Shown here: positions 42,420 to 52,330 of the stretch, in pieces
Position numbering within the stretch: the first letter of the stretch is position 1
Layout: every line of letters begins with the position of its first letter
NCBI GenBank assembly: GCA_948567375.1
Contig: OX419759.1
Coordinates: forward strand, 19,374,744-19,438,743
Length of the DNA: 64,000 nucleotides
From: Lunularia cruciata
Taxonomy: Eukaryota > Streptophyta > Marchantiopsida > Lunulariales > Lunulariaceae
Direction of reading: 5' to 3'
Program-made: the position numbers and the translations under genes
The notes under the pieces: model-generated
What the model was told of the DNA's origin: nothing
Seen by the model: only the letters and a program-made list of their open reading frames with translations
The model's database searches: none

Positions 42420-42965
42420 CATGTCAAGGCAGACTTATACTTGGTCCAAGATGATCAGGTGACAATAGCAGATATCGTGGTTACGGACCCTACGTAGGAT
42501 ACCGTTTAGGAGGGAGTGATTACCCATGCCCTTGGATGGGAGGCAAGTGCAGCAGCAGGTTGTAAGGTCTCCAAGTAAAGGGAATGCAGCAAGGTCAACT
42601 CTTTGTCCTCTAGCCTTGGATTTATATGGACTGATGGACACGGTGTTCAATACATTTGTTAGGGAGTGCACGAGAGCCTATCATGTTAGGCGCCAAGGAG
42701 TACCACTCTCATACGTTGTAACATATTTTAGATAGCGTCCAGAGGGCAGTGGCTGGTGCAATCCATAGGAGAGTAATCACATTAGGTGATGTTTCTTTGG
42801 ATGCTCAAGTTGTTTGTAGACCGTACGACTTGCATAGCTTGGATATCTTAGGATCTTGGATATTGGGCCATAGCACCATTTTACCTTTTTTGTCTCTCCC
42901 TAGTACGGCTTGATGAGGTCTTCCCATCCTTCATTTTTTCTACATGGTTGCCCTTTACTATCAAT
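42420..42965 (+). pseudogene. Non-LTR RT element, copy 2, C-terminal fragment and 3' end
   Basis: Plus-strand fragment homologous to the end of the element at 19.9-20.4 kb. It shows TYTWSK, then LCPLALDLYGLMDTVFNTFV followed by RECTRAYHVRRQGVPLS (42600-42720), and a decayed AGAIHRR-VITLGDVSLDAQ-type block with RPYDLHSLDIL (42750-42850). It ends with GGCTTGATGAGGTCTTCCCA (42907-42926) and CATGGTTGCCC. The 5' part of the element is absent, as in 5'-truncated non-LTR insertions. Stops and at least two frameshifts are present. Confidence 0.78.
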
Positions 42966-43263
42966 AATATCATAGATTCTAGATTATAAGTCCACATCAT
43001 TATGCTGGATGTTGGATTATTTATTTGAATTGGAATATTGGAATAAGTTTTCTAGTAGAGCTTGCACAAATTTTATGTAAAAGAGCAATGATCACTTATT
43101 TGGTGAAGCATTTAAAAATATTATCATCTACAGATTTAAAGAGAAGGTTGATTAGCAATTATAAAATCCAAAATATGAGCTGATATATGAGGTCCCACAA
43201 GTATACAAAGGAAAGGGAAAATAGTTGCAACAAAATTTCTATAGAGAAAGAATTGAACCATAG
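42966..43263. other. Gene-free DNA
   Basis: Nothing recognisable. Confidence 0.4.
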
Positions 43264-43608
43264 ATGGAAACCACAGAAAAATCAATTAAAAAAAATCTTT
43301 GTCTCCATTTTAATAAAATACGCTGTACAAAAGAAGAGTGCTTAACCTCTTTCTCACTTAAGGATATCTCTAGAGATAATTTTTATGGACAAAATACGCT
43401 AAAAAACGAAAACTATATTACAATAAAGACCATGATCAATGAAAACAACCCCAAAGAGAGTCTCCTACTCACTCTTCAAGTCACTCGTTGTGGAATCGCT
43501 AGGCTTCTCCTGAACTTTCTTAAACCAAAATTTATCCAAATAACTCATATAGAAAAGTTTAGCCAATATCAACATAGATATTTTATTACTAAGGGGTGTT
43601 TAGAGTAA
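43264..43608 (+). other. Unassigned open frame, 114 codons
   Basis: ATG-initiated frame with a mixed, plausible composition (TTEKSIKKNLCLHFNKIRCT ... RCGIARLLLNFLKPKFIQIT). There is no recognised domain and no homologue elsewhere in the window. In AT-rich DNA a frame of this length is not strong evidence of a gene. Confidence 0.2.
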
Positions 43609-44514
43609 AATATTTTCCAAGACTATACTGTAGTAATTTTACTCTTTAAGTATAAAATTTCAGTCTTTACTTAGCAAATTTGGATAGTATTCACAAAACT
43701 ACATTTTTTCACTCACTTTCACGTATATAATGAATGTATTTCTGAGAATAGTTGATCCATGTGGATATAGACATTTTCATTTGGCAATCTAGTTTGGATT
43801 AGAATTTAGTTTTTTATTTCACAAAACCTCGTTCCCTCACTCATTCCAAATGTATATAATTTACTTGTTTGAATAGTTGATCTATTTAGACATAACTATG
43901 TATATTTGGTCATCTAATTTGGATTAGAGTTAGGAGGTTTTATTCATGTGTATGAAGCTTTTCGTTTCATGTAATTACTATATTCCACTTAATTAGATAT
44001 TCCCATCAGAACTTTCCTCCTACTCATTTTGAAACCTGTTATTTTAGTATATTTCAGGAGATGTCCGATATGAGTAGTCACCATTCTTCACATAATATTA
44101 ACCTTGTCACATTACGGTTTTAGTCAGACTGTGACAACATTCGTTAAAAGAATGTGAAGTGTTTTTATTAATGGTTCTGGAAAGTTTCCCGATCATCTAT
44201 AACGGTGGTGTTGCGAGATGAATCATAACGTCATACGGGATTGAGTCCATTCCCATTCTTCTCTTATTCATGGCTAATTCCTCTATTCAGTTCTTGTAGG
44301 AATTCCTGTAAACATAATCAGATCAGCTAGCAAATTTGCGGGAAGTTAGCTTCTTGGACGTTGGAATCCTTTGAAATATGGATGAGAAGCTCGTTAGCCA
44401 TTTTGGCGGGACCTGAGTTCAAGGTCGCGTAAATCTCACAATAGTTTACCTCTGAATCAAATTCTGAACTAGTCTTCTTGCACGTCTATGAAACTTCGGG
44501 CTTCAAAGTCATCA
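43609..44514. other. Non-repetitive-looking DNA with retained CpG (44100-44510)
   Basis: From about 44100 rightward the sequence keeps many CpG (ACGG, CGTC, GCGA), unlike the retroelements. This suggests DNA less exposed to methylation, perhaps near a gene. No exon could be defined. Confidence 0.4.
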
Positions 44515-44583
44515 ACGTGTTTTAGCACTCTCGTGGGGGCACTTATAATGTAAGTGCCCCCACGAGAGTATTACAAAACACGT
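44515..44583. repeat. 69-base foldback with 19-bp perfect stem
   Basis: Inner arms 44527-44545 and 44551-44569 pair perfectly (19 bp) around TAATG. Outer arms ACGTGTTTT (44515-44523) and AAAACACGT (44575-44583) also pair. Between inner and outer pairs lie unpaired AGC and ATTAC. The inner stem is GC-rich (CTCGTGGGGGCAC). Confidence 0.9.
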
Positions 44584-44875
44584 CTTCTTTAAGTCAATGT
44601 CATGATGGTTCTTGTACGGCGTGAGTAATTGCCAACTTCAATGCTTGCATGTTTGAATCTCACTTTCGATCCGGAATGTCGTGCGCACATGATGAATGGA
44701 AGGATGTTAAGCGTAAGATGCAAAACCACATTTTCGATGAAGTCAACTACATCCTCTGACGTTGTACGGGCTACGAACAATTCGTTGGTTCTTCATCTTC
44801 AATTTTACTCATACGTAGATTAATTCAACGAGGGCTTGAAATTGGATAAAGTTTGTATCCGGCAGCTCAAAGTAT
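44584..44875. other. CpG-retaining DNA
   Basis: No gene assigned. Frames of about 60 codons are open on both strands (44589-44823) without domain motifs. Confidence 0.35.
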
Positions 44876-45770
44876 GATAAAACAATTTCAAGATCACCTC
44901 AACTCACGTTCATGTTAATTCCCATATCACGTATCTGTTTGAAATTGAAAAATACTAAAGCTCGGAGCAGTTTATATATGAAGCTTCTTTTTCTGCGCTC
45001 TTTCATGAAGCTTCTTCTTCTGCGTACTTTTATATGAAGGAATGATTATGAACTGCTCCCGCATGTTGGGGAGCAGTTCTTACTTTTACAGCTGAAAGTT
45101 TTGTCGACATCTAAAGGAGTTGATGGCATATTGGAAGTCAAATTGGCGATTGTGTAGCTTGTGTAGGTCAAACTCAAGACTAGGACCTCACTATATGCCA
45201 AAAGTTATGTACCAACTCTTGTGGAAGGTTCTACTCTTGCAGAACAACTAACAACTAGAACCCAAACATTTCTGTCCTAGAGCACTGACTTTAACGAGGT
45301 ATGGATGTTGCTGAGACGATAGGATGGAAGGCTGTTTGTGATGGGATCCTTATCAAAGACAGGACTGATTCCCTCTGATAAACTAATTTCAAAATCACCT
45401 CCAACTCACGGTTCATGTTTATTCCTAAATCACAAGTCTGTTTGACATTAAAAGAGACGGAAGCTCGGTTATACAGGGTTGAAACGCGCTCTGTGCTTCA
45501 TATTTGAAGTTGGCTCTAACATGCGGGAGGTATCATCTCTTTTATTGATGTAGGTTTTGTCGACTTCGAAGGGAGTTGATGGGATGTTGCTGTTTTAATC
45601 TGGCCATTGGGTATGTAGGTCAAATTCAAGCGTAGAAACTGATTATATGCATGCCAAACGATATGATACAAGAATTCTTGCGGCAGGTTGTTCTTCTTAC
45701 CAACCATCAACAAACTAGAACCTAAGCAATCCTGTCTCGGCGCAATGAGTCTCAGCCTCCAAGTTCAATT
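44876..45770 (+). repeat. Diverged tandem duplication, unit ~500 bases
   Basis: GATAAAACAATTTCAAGATC at 44876 returns as GATAAACTAATTTCAAAATC at 45377. The copies stay colinear through CTCACGTTCATGTTAATTCC, TGTCGACATCTAAAGGAGTT (45104) / TGTCGACTTCGAAGGGAGTT (45551), a GTAGGTCAAACTCAAG segment and an AACTAGAACC.AA segment (45253 / 45713). The first copy holds extra ATGAAGCTTCTT repeats at 44979-45031 and an 11-bp stem (45050-45079). Function unknown. Confidence 0.75.
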
Positions 45771-46640
45771 GTCCACAATAGCTAATGCGTTATTGGTGAC
45801 CAAAAGCCTACGGGATGGATTCCTATAAGATCGCACTCGTTGTGATATTAGCAGGTATTTCATATCGGGATTGGAGATGCGTAGGATGTGCGCAATGCAT
45901 GGTGCTCGTATTTAAATAAAAACAATAAAATATGCCTGGAAATGCAACCCAACAATTTATCTATTTGACAGCGTGTGATTTGATATCCATGACACGCAAA
46001 TAAAGTTAAGGAAATGCCAAGAAGTGTTATGCCTCGAAGGAAAAAATAAAGGAAAGAAACGCACCAAGAAGTGAAAAATGGGATAATGATAACATGGCCC
46101 CATAGCAAAACACAAATGAAAAGAAACAAAGTAATTAAACTATATCACACAATTCAATTATAGATTCTCCACGTGTATGGTATATCTAGTAAATAGGTTG
46201 GGAGAAAGCTCAACCTATTAACTCAAAGAAGACTATCTAACTGGTGACAAAGATACTTACAAATTCTTTATAACAGAAGGTATAACAAAATGTATCCTTG
46301 CTTATTGTTATTTATGTCTAATATTGGGATCTTTACTATTCACAGTAGAGTATCATGATATTGATTTATGGTTTTAATTTTCTGTTCTTGATTGTATTTG
46401 TTGCTCTAAAGTTAGAACTAGAGTACACAATATCATATGATAGTGAAGAGGTAGAATAGCAAATAATAGACAAAGATAATAAATTAAGATACTGAAGACT
46501 TACCCAGAAATGTGATATTGACTTTTGGTAAATGTAAAAAGGTAAGTACGCAGATTAGTTAAGGCCTTCCTTTGGACATAGAGTTTGGGATTGTAGAATC
46601 CACATGGTCTTGGTCCTCACACCCTCCCCCCTTGTACCTC
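45771..46640. other. Gene-free DNA
   Basis: Nothing recognisable. A minus-strand frame at 45860-46129 is unassigned. Confidence 0.4.
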
Positions 46641-46712
46641 CTCAGGTAGGACTTGAATATGCAACCAACTGGTTAATAGTAGACTGCTCTACCACCGAGC
46701 TGCTAAGGAAGA
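46641..46712 (-). ncRNA. tRNA-like sequence, probably a tRNA-derived SINE head
   Basis: On the minus strand: TTAGCAGCTCGGTGGTAGAG (A-box region), then CTATTAACCAG, which resembles the anticodon arm of tRNA-Asn (GTTAACC) with ATT at the anticodon, then TTGCATATTCAAGTCCTACC (B-box region). No matching 7-bp acceptor stem is visible, so it is not a functional tRNA gene. The downstream GGGAGGGTGTGAGGACCAAG resembles the tRNA-unrelated body that follows such heads in plant SINEs. No poly-A or poly-T tail was found. Confidence 0.55.
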
Positions 46713-47399
46713 ATGATTTTTGTGAGTTTAAATACCTTTGCTCTACAAGAAAAAAATATTTTATTCACTTTTATCGGATGATATGAGATAGTGTAGTAGT
46801 TAGAAGACTAAAACAAAGGAATGTTTGTTATTTGTTGGTTGAACTCATAAGATGTTTGAGATGATATATTTTGTCACATAGGTCTGAAGAACTAGGTACA
46901 AGACCACTCTTGAAACAAGGGAACCTACAAAGTTGAATACCATTGTACTTGATACAAACACCAAGCGTCCTATCATTGGAACATATGAAACCAATGGGCA
47001 TGATTGTGCCACCAAAGAACATATATACAGATTGTTTGAATTGAACAACATGCCTTCATGCAAAAATTGTGACCCCTCACCAACTGCCGTGATTACCAAA
47101 TGATAGAATGGTTTGTCCCAACTTGCACCATGAGGCAAGAAAATTTTCATTTTCACTTTTCATTACGTGCTTATGTGTTTTTTTTCACTTTTCACTCTCT
47201 TGACACTTGTGCTTGCAAGAGCTCACATCTGTAGCACCATAACCTAAAGAGTTTTTGGGAAAAAGTGGTTTTGGGCAACATAGACCCCCCTTGTTAGTAC
47301 TCTATCACCAAGTGTAGTCATGGCTCACAAGATCATTAGTAAAACCCAAAAATCTTTGAGTGGGGACTCCATCTTAGAGATGAATACAGTAGAAGTAGA
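46713..47399. other. Weakly coding-like DNA
   Basis: At 46880-47080 the plus strand holds short protein-like pieces (RSEELGTRPLLKQGNLQS, SVLSLEHMKPMGMIVPPKNI). They may be the start of the degenerate tract to the right. No domain is recognised. Confidence 0.3.
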
Positions 47400-48010
47400 A
47401 AACTAGATACTTTGCTAAAGATTTGGAGTCTACTTGACATTTCTATGTTAGAAGAAATTTGTGACAATAATGATCCAAGTACTAAATTCTTGAGAGGAAA
47501 TCCTGTATATTGGATAAAATATCATTGGCAGCAGATTCTTGGAGCTGAAATCTCCCCATTTGGAGAGATTTTTATAGATTACTCCATGGTCATCCTAGTC
47601 AAAAACTCAAGACCAAGATAGACAACTCATTTGACAAAGAAAAATGACTAATGACTATAGAGTGGACTTCCTCAAAGATCTAGTCCACCAACTTATCACC
47701 AAATTGATCATGAAGTAGTTCAAGTCCAAACAAACAACTTGTGTCAACTTGAACCAAGCCATTTTCCTCCAACTCCATGAGAGAAAATGAATAAATTGGG
47801 CACAAATGTTTCATGAACAAGTGACTGAGTTAGTATAGAAGATGAGGGAGCATGGACGTGTTATGATTGTCTCACCATTCATAGTAATTTTCCACATAAA
47901 ACATGAACCTTCTAATAAAGGAGGAAAAGAAGAAACACCCCACTCACTTCCATCCTCTAGACTATTTTCAAATGAGTCCCAACTTAGGCAAGATATTGGA
48001 GGAATATAGG
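47400..48010 (+). pseudogene. Unrecognised degenerate coding tract, segment 1
   Basis: From 47644 a single plus frame runs for about 120 codons with three stops: MTNDYRVDFLKDLVHQLITK, CVNLNQAIFLQLHERK, INWAQMFHEQVTELV, then KMREHGRVMIVSPFIVIFHI. The stops fall where single base changes from sense codons explain them. Composition is amphipathic and helix-rich. Upstream frames at 47412-47620 (YWIKYHWQQILGAEISPFGE) may belong to it. I do not recognise the family. Confidence 0.4.
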
Positions 48011-48729
48011 ACAACAGATGAGCAATATGAACGCTCTAGGAAGTACAATACCAGTTCATACACAATAGAAGAATTGTACATATGAAAAATATACAACAAA
48101 AGGTTATTGCCACATGACTCAAAGTCAGGCCTCTTAGAAGTGGAAATGAAACCACCAAGTGATAGATGCATCACCAAGCATAAGTGGAAGTAGAGGAGAA
48201 AACAAAGGAAACGAGGAAGACATGTACAAAAGCATATCACTCTAGATCACAAACCACTTCAGATCATGGGAAGATTGTTTGCAAGGATAACAAGGGATCA
48301 AGAAGCAACAAACTCATTCACTCATATTTTGTCACACATCCAAGGCATTGAGGTAGATATTGAGGGCTTGATCAACAAATTCCAATCATTTCAAACTGCC
48401 AATAAAGGCAAGGATGGAGGTGTTTCTCCTCAAAAGGAGAAATAGGAGGTGGAAGATGACAAGGACGTCCCTATTTTTTCTTGAAAGGGACACCTAAGAA
48501 AGTTTCCAACATGTAAAGGACTTTGTCCTATGTATGTGTGACAACAATGTTGGGTCATCTTGAAGGGAGCAGGATGATGAGTTCATATAGATGAACCTGA
48601 TTATGTTATAGATGAATGTGGTCTTGAAAAGGAGCCATATTCAAAAGAAGATGTCTTTAAAGGAGGAGTCCACAAGTGTGCAACTACAAGATGAGGGAGA
48701 AGGTGTAGTGCAACCAACAATAAGTCCAT
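48011..48729 (+). pseudogene. Unrecognised degenerate coding tract, segment 2
   Basis: Stops and frame changes are frequent. Short coding-like runs (SRSNKLIHSYFVTHPRH, EVEEKTKETRKTCTKAYHS) alternate between frames. It connects segments 1 and 3 in the same orientation. Confidence 0.25.
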
Positions 48730-49640
48730 AACACATGTGGAGATGGATCCTAAGGATCAGCCTATGAACCCATTGCCAATCAACAAAGCAGAGGTGAAGA
48801 CTAATAGCAGGATAGAAGAACTCCTCCATAAGCTAAATCATAAAGGTAACTTGCACTTGTGGCTGATGATAGTATATACTACAAACATGGTGGTGCCAAC
48901 AATAGAAGCCTTGAAGGAATTCCATTTTATAGGAAAATTGACCATATAATGAAACACTCATACAACATCTTCACTAATTGGCTCAATCAAGTGCCAAGGA
49001 CAAGGTCCTATTGTATAGTGCATTGAACAAAGTCAAAGAACAACTCAATTGAAGAAGAGGGTTCTCAAGAGAGAAATTGGATACTAGAGACATAATAAAA
49101 AGACAAGATGGCATGGTGGGAGAAGAACAAGATAGTCTTATGGAAGATAAGGGTAGATACCAAAAATCAAAGCAACAAGGTATCCCAACAACAAACAAGA
49201 CATGTTGACCAAATACAAGCATGACACAAAGAAATGATGGCAATACAAAGGGAGTTGGAGGAAGGTTGAGCAAAGACAATTGCAACCAAATCATGCTATA
49301 AGAATAAAAAGGAGATCATGTCCTTTATGTGTAGGATTTTAATACAAGCCTGAACCATCCACAAGAGTAGGAAGATGAGTTGAAGGCAAAGGCTTGTGAC
49401 AAAGTGATAGTGGACCTCCAAATTGAACAAAAGAACTTGGAAAATGAACAGATGAGGCTACTTGCAAAAATAGGGCATATGAAAACTCAACTCCTAGATC
49501 AACTAGAGTAGATAGGCTACAAACAACCAAAGCATATAAAGTTGAAAGACTTCAAGATGCAGATTGACACGTTGAAGAGAAAGACCTATACAAGCAAAAA
49601 AATTAAAGCATTGTTGGTCAAGCTTCAGGGATATACCAAT
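48730..49640 (+). pseudogene. Unrecognised degenerate coding tract, segment 3
   Basis: Begins with an open piece, MEMDPKDQPMNPLPINKAEV, continuing to ALKEFHFIGKLTI (48737-48949). It proceeds through highly charged Lys/Glu/Gln-rich sequence consistent with coiled coil: QQTRHVDQIQA, EMMAIQRELEEG, then NEQMRLLAKIGHMKTQLL-like near 49450-49500. Frame changes are present. No domain named. Confidence 0.35.
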
Positions 49641-51009
49641 TCTAAGTTCTAAGAGATGTATGTGGTTCCTCCATTTGTTCAAAATTTTCCTTTTTGATCA
49701 AATCATGCTTGGATGATAGAAAAAGAAATTAAATTTAATAGTGAACTTTACTCCAAAGGAGGTGGTACTCACAATGGGGTCACAAAGTAAGGATGATGCA
49801 ATACCCTGAATGATCTAGGATAATCCTGATTTCTTTCAGACCCAAGTGCCAAGTACCTCTTTGGTATTTGTGCTTAAGTGCTGCTCTACAATTCAAATAC
49901 ATCACCAGCTCAGCTGTCAATGGTCATTATAGTAAAAATAACCATTAGCATTTGGTTGGCAGATTTGGCAAGTGGAAGAAGGTCAAGAATCATTTGCGAA
50001 TAGGAAGGTGATACCTAACCAAAGAAGACATGTAGATGCTTTTGCATGCGTAGATGATGATTGCTCACCTACTCCTTAACTACCATGGGATTGAAGAATG
50101 ACCAAGGAATTGGACAATAAATTTGAGAGTTTAGTCATCAAGTGCAATTTTTGGAGAACCACACACATTCATTGAGTAGAGTTGAAACTGATCCAAGGAT
50201 TGAGAGTCAACAAAATTTTGACTTGAATAGCACTTGAAGTACATCAAGCCTTAGCCCTTGTTTTCTTCTTACCTACCCCAAACTATGGTTTTTCATCCAA
50301 AAGCTACAAGAAGAGTCCAAAGGCCATTCTTAGGATCTTTGCCATGAACAAATAGGCAATATATTGTAGGGTGTAGTGATCTAGAGCAAACACTTGGGGC
50401 TCTTACTCTAGAATTGGGAATTGAATGACTTCACCATTACTTGCAAGATGAGAGGAAAGAGCAAGAAGATGGTAGGAGGACTAAGAGGGAATCCTAACAA
50501 CTTGACAAAGGAGCACTAGTCAATGGTACTCAGTTTGGCTGCAAGGGTTGCAAGAGCGATTATGCTTTACACCAAATAAGGAGTTGACTGAAAGAAATCA
50601 AGAACACCTTTAATGACAAAAGATTAAAGAATAACAAGTGGAGAGTCTCTAGTTACAAGGATAGCCATAGTTGAGGTAGTTCTAAAAGTCTTTAAACCCA
50701 AGTATGAATGCCCTACTCAACCAATAGCAAGGCTGGTTTCTTTGAATATATGTATTCAAGCAAGCTAGTTGATTGGGCTGACATATTCTATTGACAGACC
50801 AAGACCCTACATCAAGAGTTTGAGGAGGAAAGGGGTGCTACATATCTTGCTCTATTCATTGTTCACTTTTACAAGGGAACCAATCTACTAATCCAACAAG
50901 AAAGGAAGAGATTCCCTACCCATTTCCATCTTGGAGGTTATGTCAATAACAACCTAAAGGAAAAACATAAATAGTCATGTACAAAGATGCTAATGCCATA
51001 TATGCTAAG
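49641..51009. pseudogene. Unrecognised degenerate coding tract, segment 4
   Basis: Short protein-like pieces in changing plus frames (LDNKFESLVIKCNFWRTTHI, ALVNGTQFGCKGCK). The tract is heavily broken. It probably continues segments 3 and 5, judged from shared strand and composition. Confidence 0.25.
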
Positions 51010-52330
51010 ACTAGATGCTTTGTGCCAATAGATGAATAATTGGCCACACCCAAGATTGCTAAGAGGAAGAAGAGTTGTCCAAAGAAGCAATCTCCATCTA
51101 CCAAGAAGTTGATGTCTAACACCCAAGTAGTTGATGTATCCTCATTCAAAGGAGAAGCTAAGGATATAGAGGAGAATGAGGACAAGTATAAGGACAAACC
51201 AAGCCTTCAACTTGCAATTATCAACCTCCACATTAGGAGACCAAGTGGAGGAAGAACAATGGGAAGATGCACAATCTACCCTAAATTTGCAAGACCATGA
51301 ATGGAGGAGTGCCTACAAGACCAAGAAGTTATGTTGGAGATGGCTATTGCATTAGAACATGTGTTACTTAGCCCCATTTGAGAACTAGGAGCTCCAATTG
51401 AGCACCAAGATCACATAAAGTGCCCAACTCACCAAGCACTTTGGCCTAAAGTCTTCACAATGCCAAAGTCCTACAACTCAAAGGCAATCAGATTATGGAC
51501 CATGTTGATGAAGAAAAAGTTGATATTGAAGCCAATGTTCTAGACCTTCCACCAAGGGTGCAAAAAGAATTTGTTGAAGGATTGATGCACTCAATACCAA
51601 TGCCATTTCAAGAAGGTGCACACTTTGTCATACACTCATTTGGAGCTACATTTCAACTGATAGAGATTCTACTACCTCAATGCCAAGCCAAATGTTTTGG
51701 CATTGTGGATTACACCACACTTGTCCAAAACATGCACAAACAAGTCTACACTTGGAAAGCCAAAGAAGATCTTGTTAAAGAAGAAGTAGCCAGGGCCAAA
51801 GACCTATACAAGGAAAAGATGAGAAAGGAAAATTATTTAGTGTAGGAGAACCATGACATCAAGAAGTCAAATGTCACCTTGAAAACCAATCATGATCATA
51901 GGGCCAAAGAGAACCAAAAGATACAAGGAGAGTTGAGTGCACTCCAACTTGAGCAAAAGCAACACTAGTCAAAATTTGAAGAGAAATTACATAATAAGGG
52001 TGGAGGACTAAAGAGTACTTGGAATGAGGTGAAGGAGGCCCAAGACATGATTGGCACTTTAGAAGTCCAGATGCATGAGTATTAAAAGAAAATATCACTA
52101 CAATTGCAGCATATGTCCAAGGAGTTGGAGAGAGAATTGGCCAAGCAAGTAGATAGTATCTAAATGAAGGAGGCACTACAAGTGGAGTATTCAAAACCAA
52201 CAGATGAAGGAAGAAAGCCAGTAGATGTTTTGTTAGCTAGAGGAGGCCATGAATCTCTTCAGCTAAGCTAATGGAAGAGGTGCAACTTTGAACACTACAA
52301 GCAAAATAGCATGAGCTCAAGTTCCAATCC
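51010..52330 (+). pseudogene. Unrecognised degenerate coding tract, segment 5 (coiled coil)
   Basis: The best-preserved part. A basic stretch TPKIAKRKKSCPKKQSPSTK and then KDIEENEDKYKDKPSLQLAI (51040-51300) is followed, after a frame change, by MDHVDEEKVDIEANVLDLPP ... FGATFQLIEILLPQCQAKCF (51495-51720). The frame from 51495 continues through KQVYTWKAKEDLVKEEVARA into a long helical segment (GELSALQLEQKQH, LQLQHMSKELERELAKQVDS) to about 52165, with few stops. Lys-rich N-part, compact middle and C-terminal coiled coil suggest a nuclear or chromatin-related protein or an element-encoded one. This is inference only. Confidence 0.42.

Noticed and set aside
44515-44583. Hairpin as a microRNA precursor
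   Set aside because: The stem is too perfect and short for a typical plant precursor, and no expression evidence is available. Reported as a foldback instead.
45050-45079. 11-bp stem-loop as a terminator
   Set aside because: Plant nuclear DNA, so a bacterial-type terminator is not expected. There is no gene upstream. Kept only as part of the tandem duplication.
46641-46712. Functional tRNA gene
   Set aside because: No pairing acceptor stem and irregular D-arm length, so only a tRNA-like relic or SINE head is supported.
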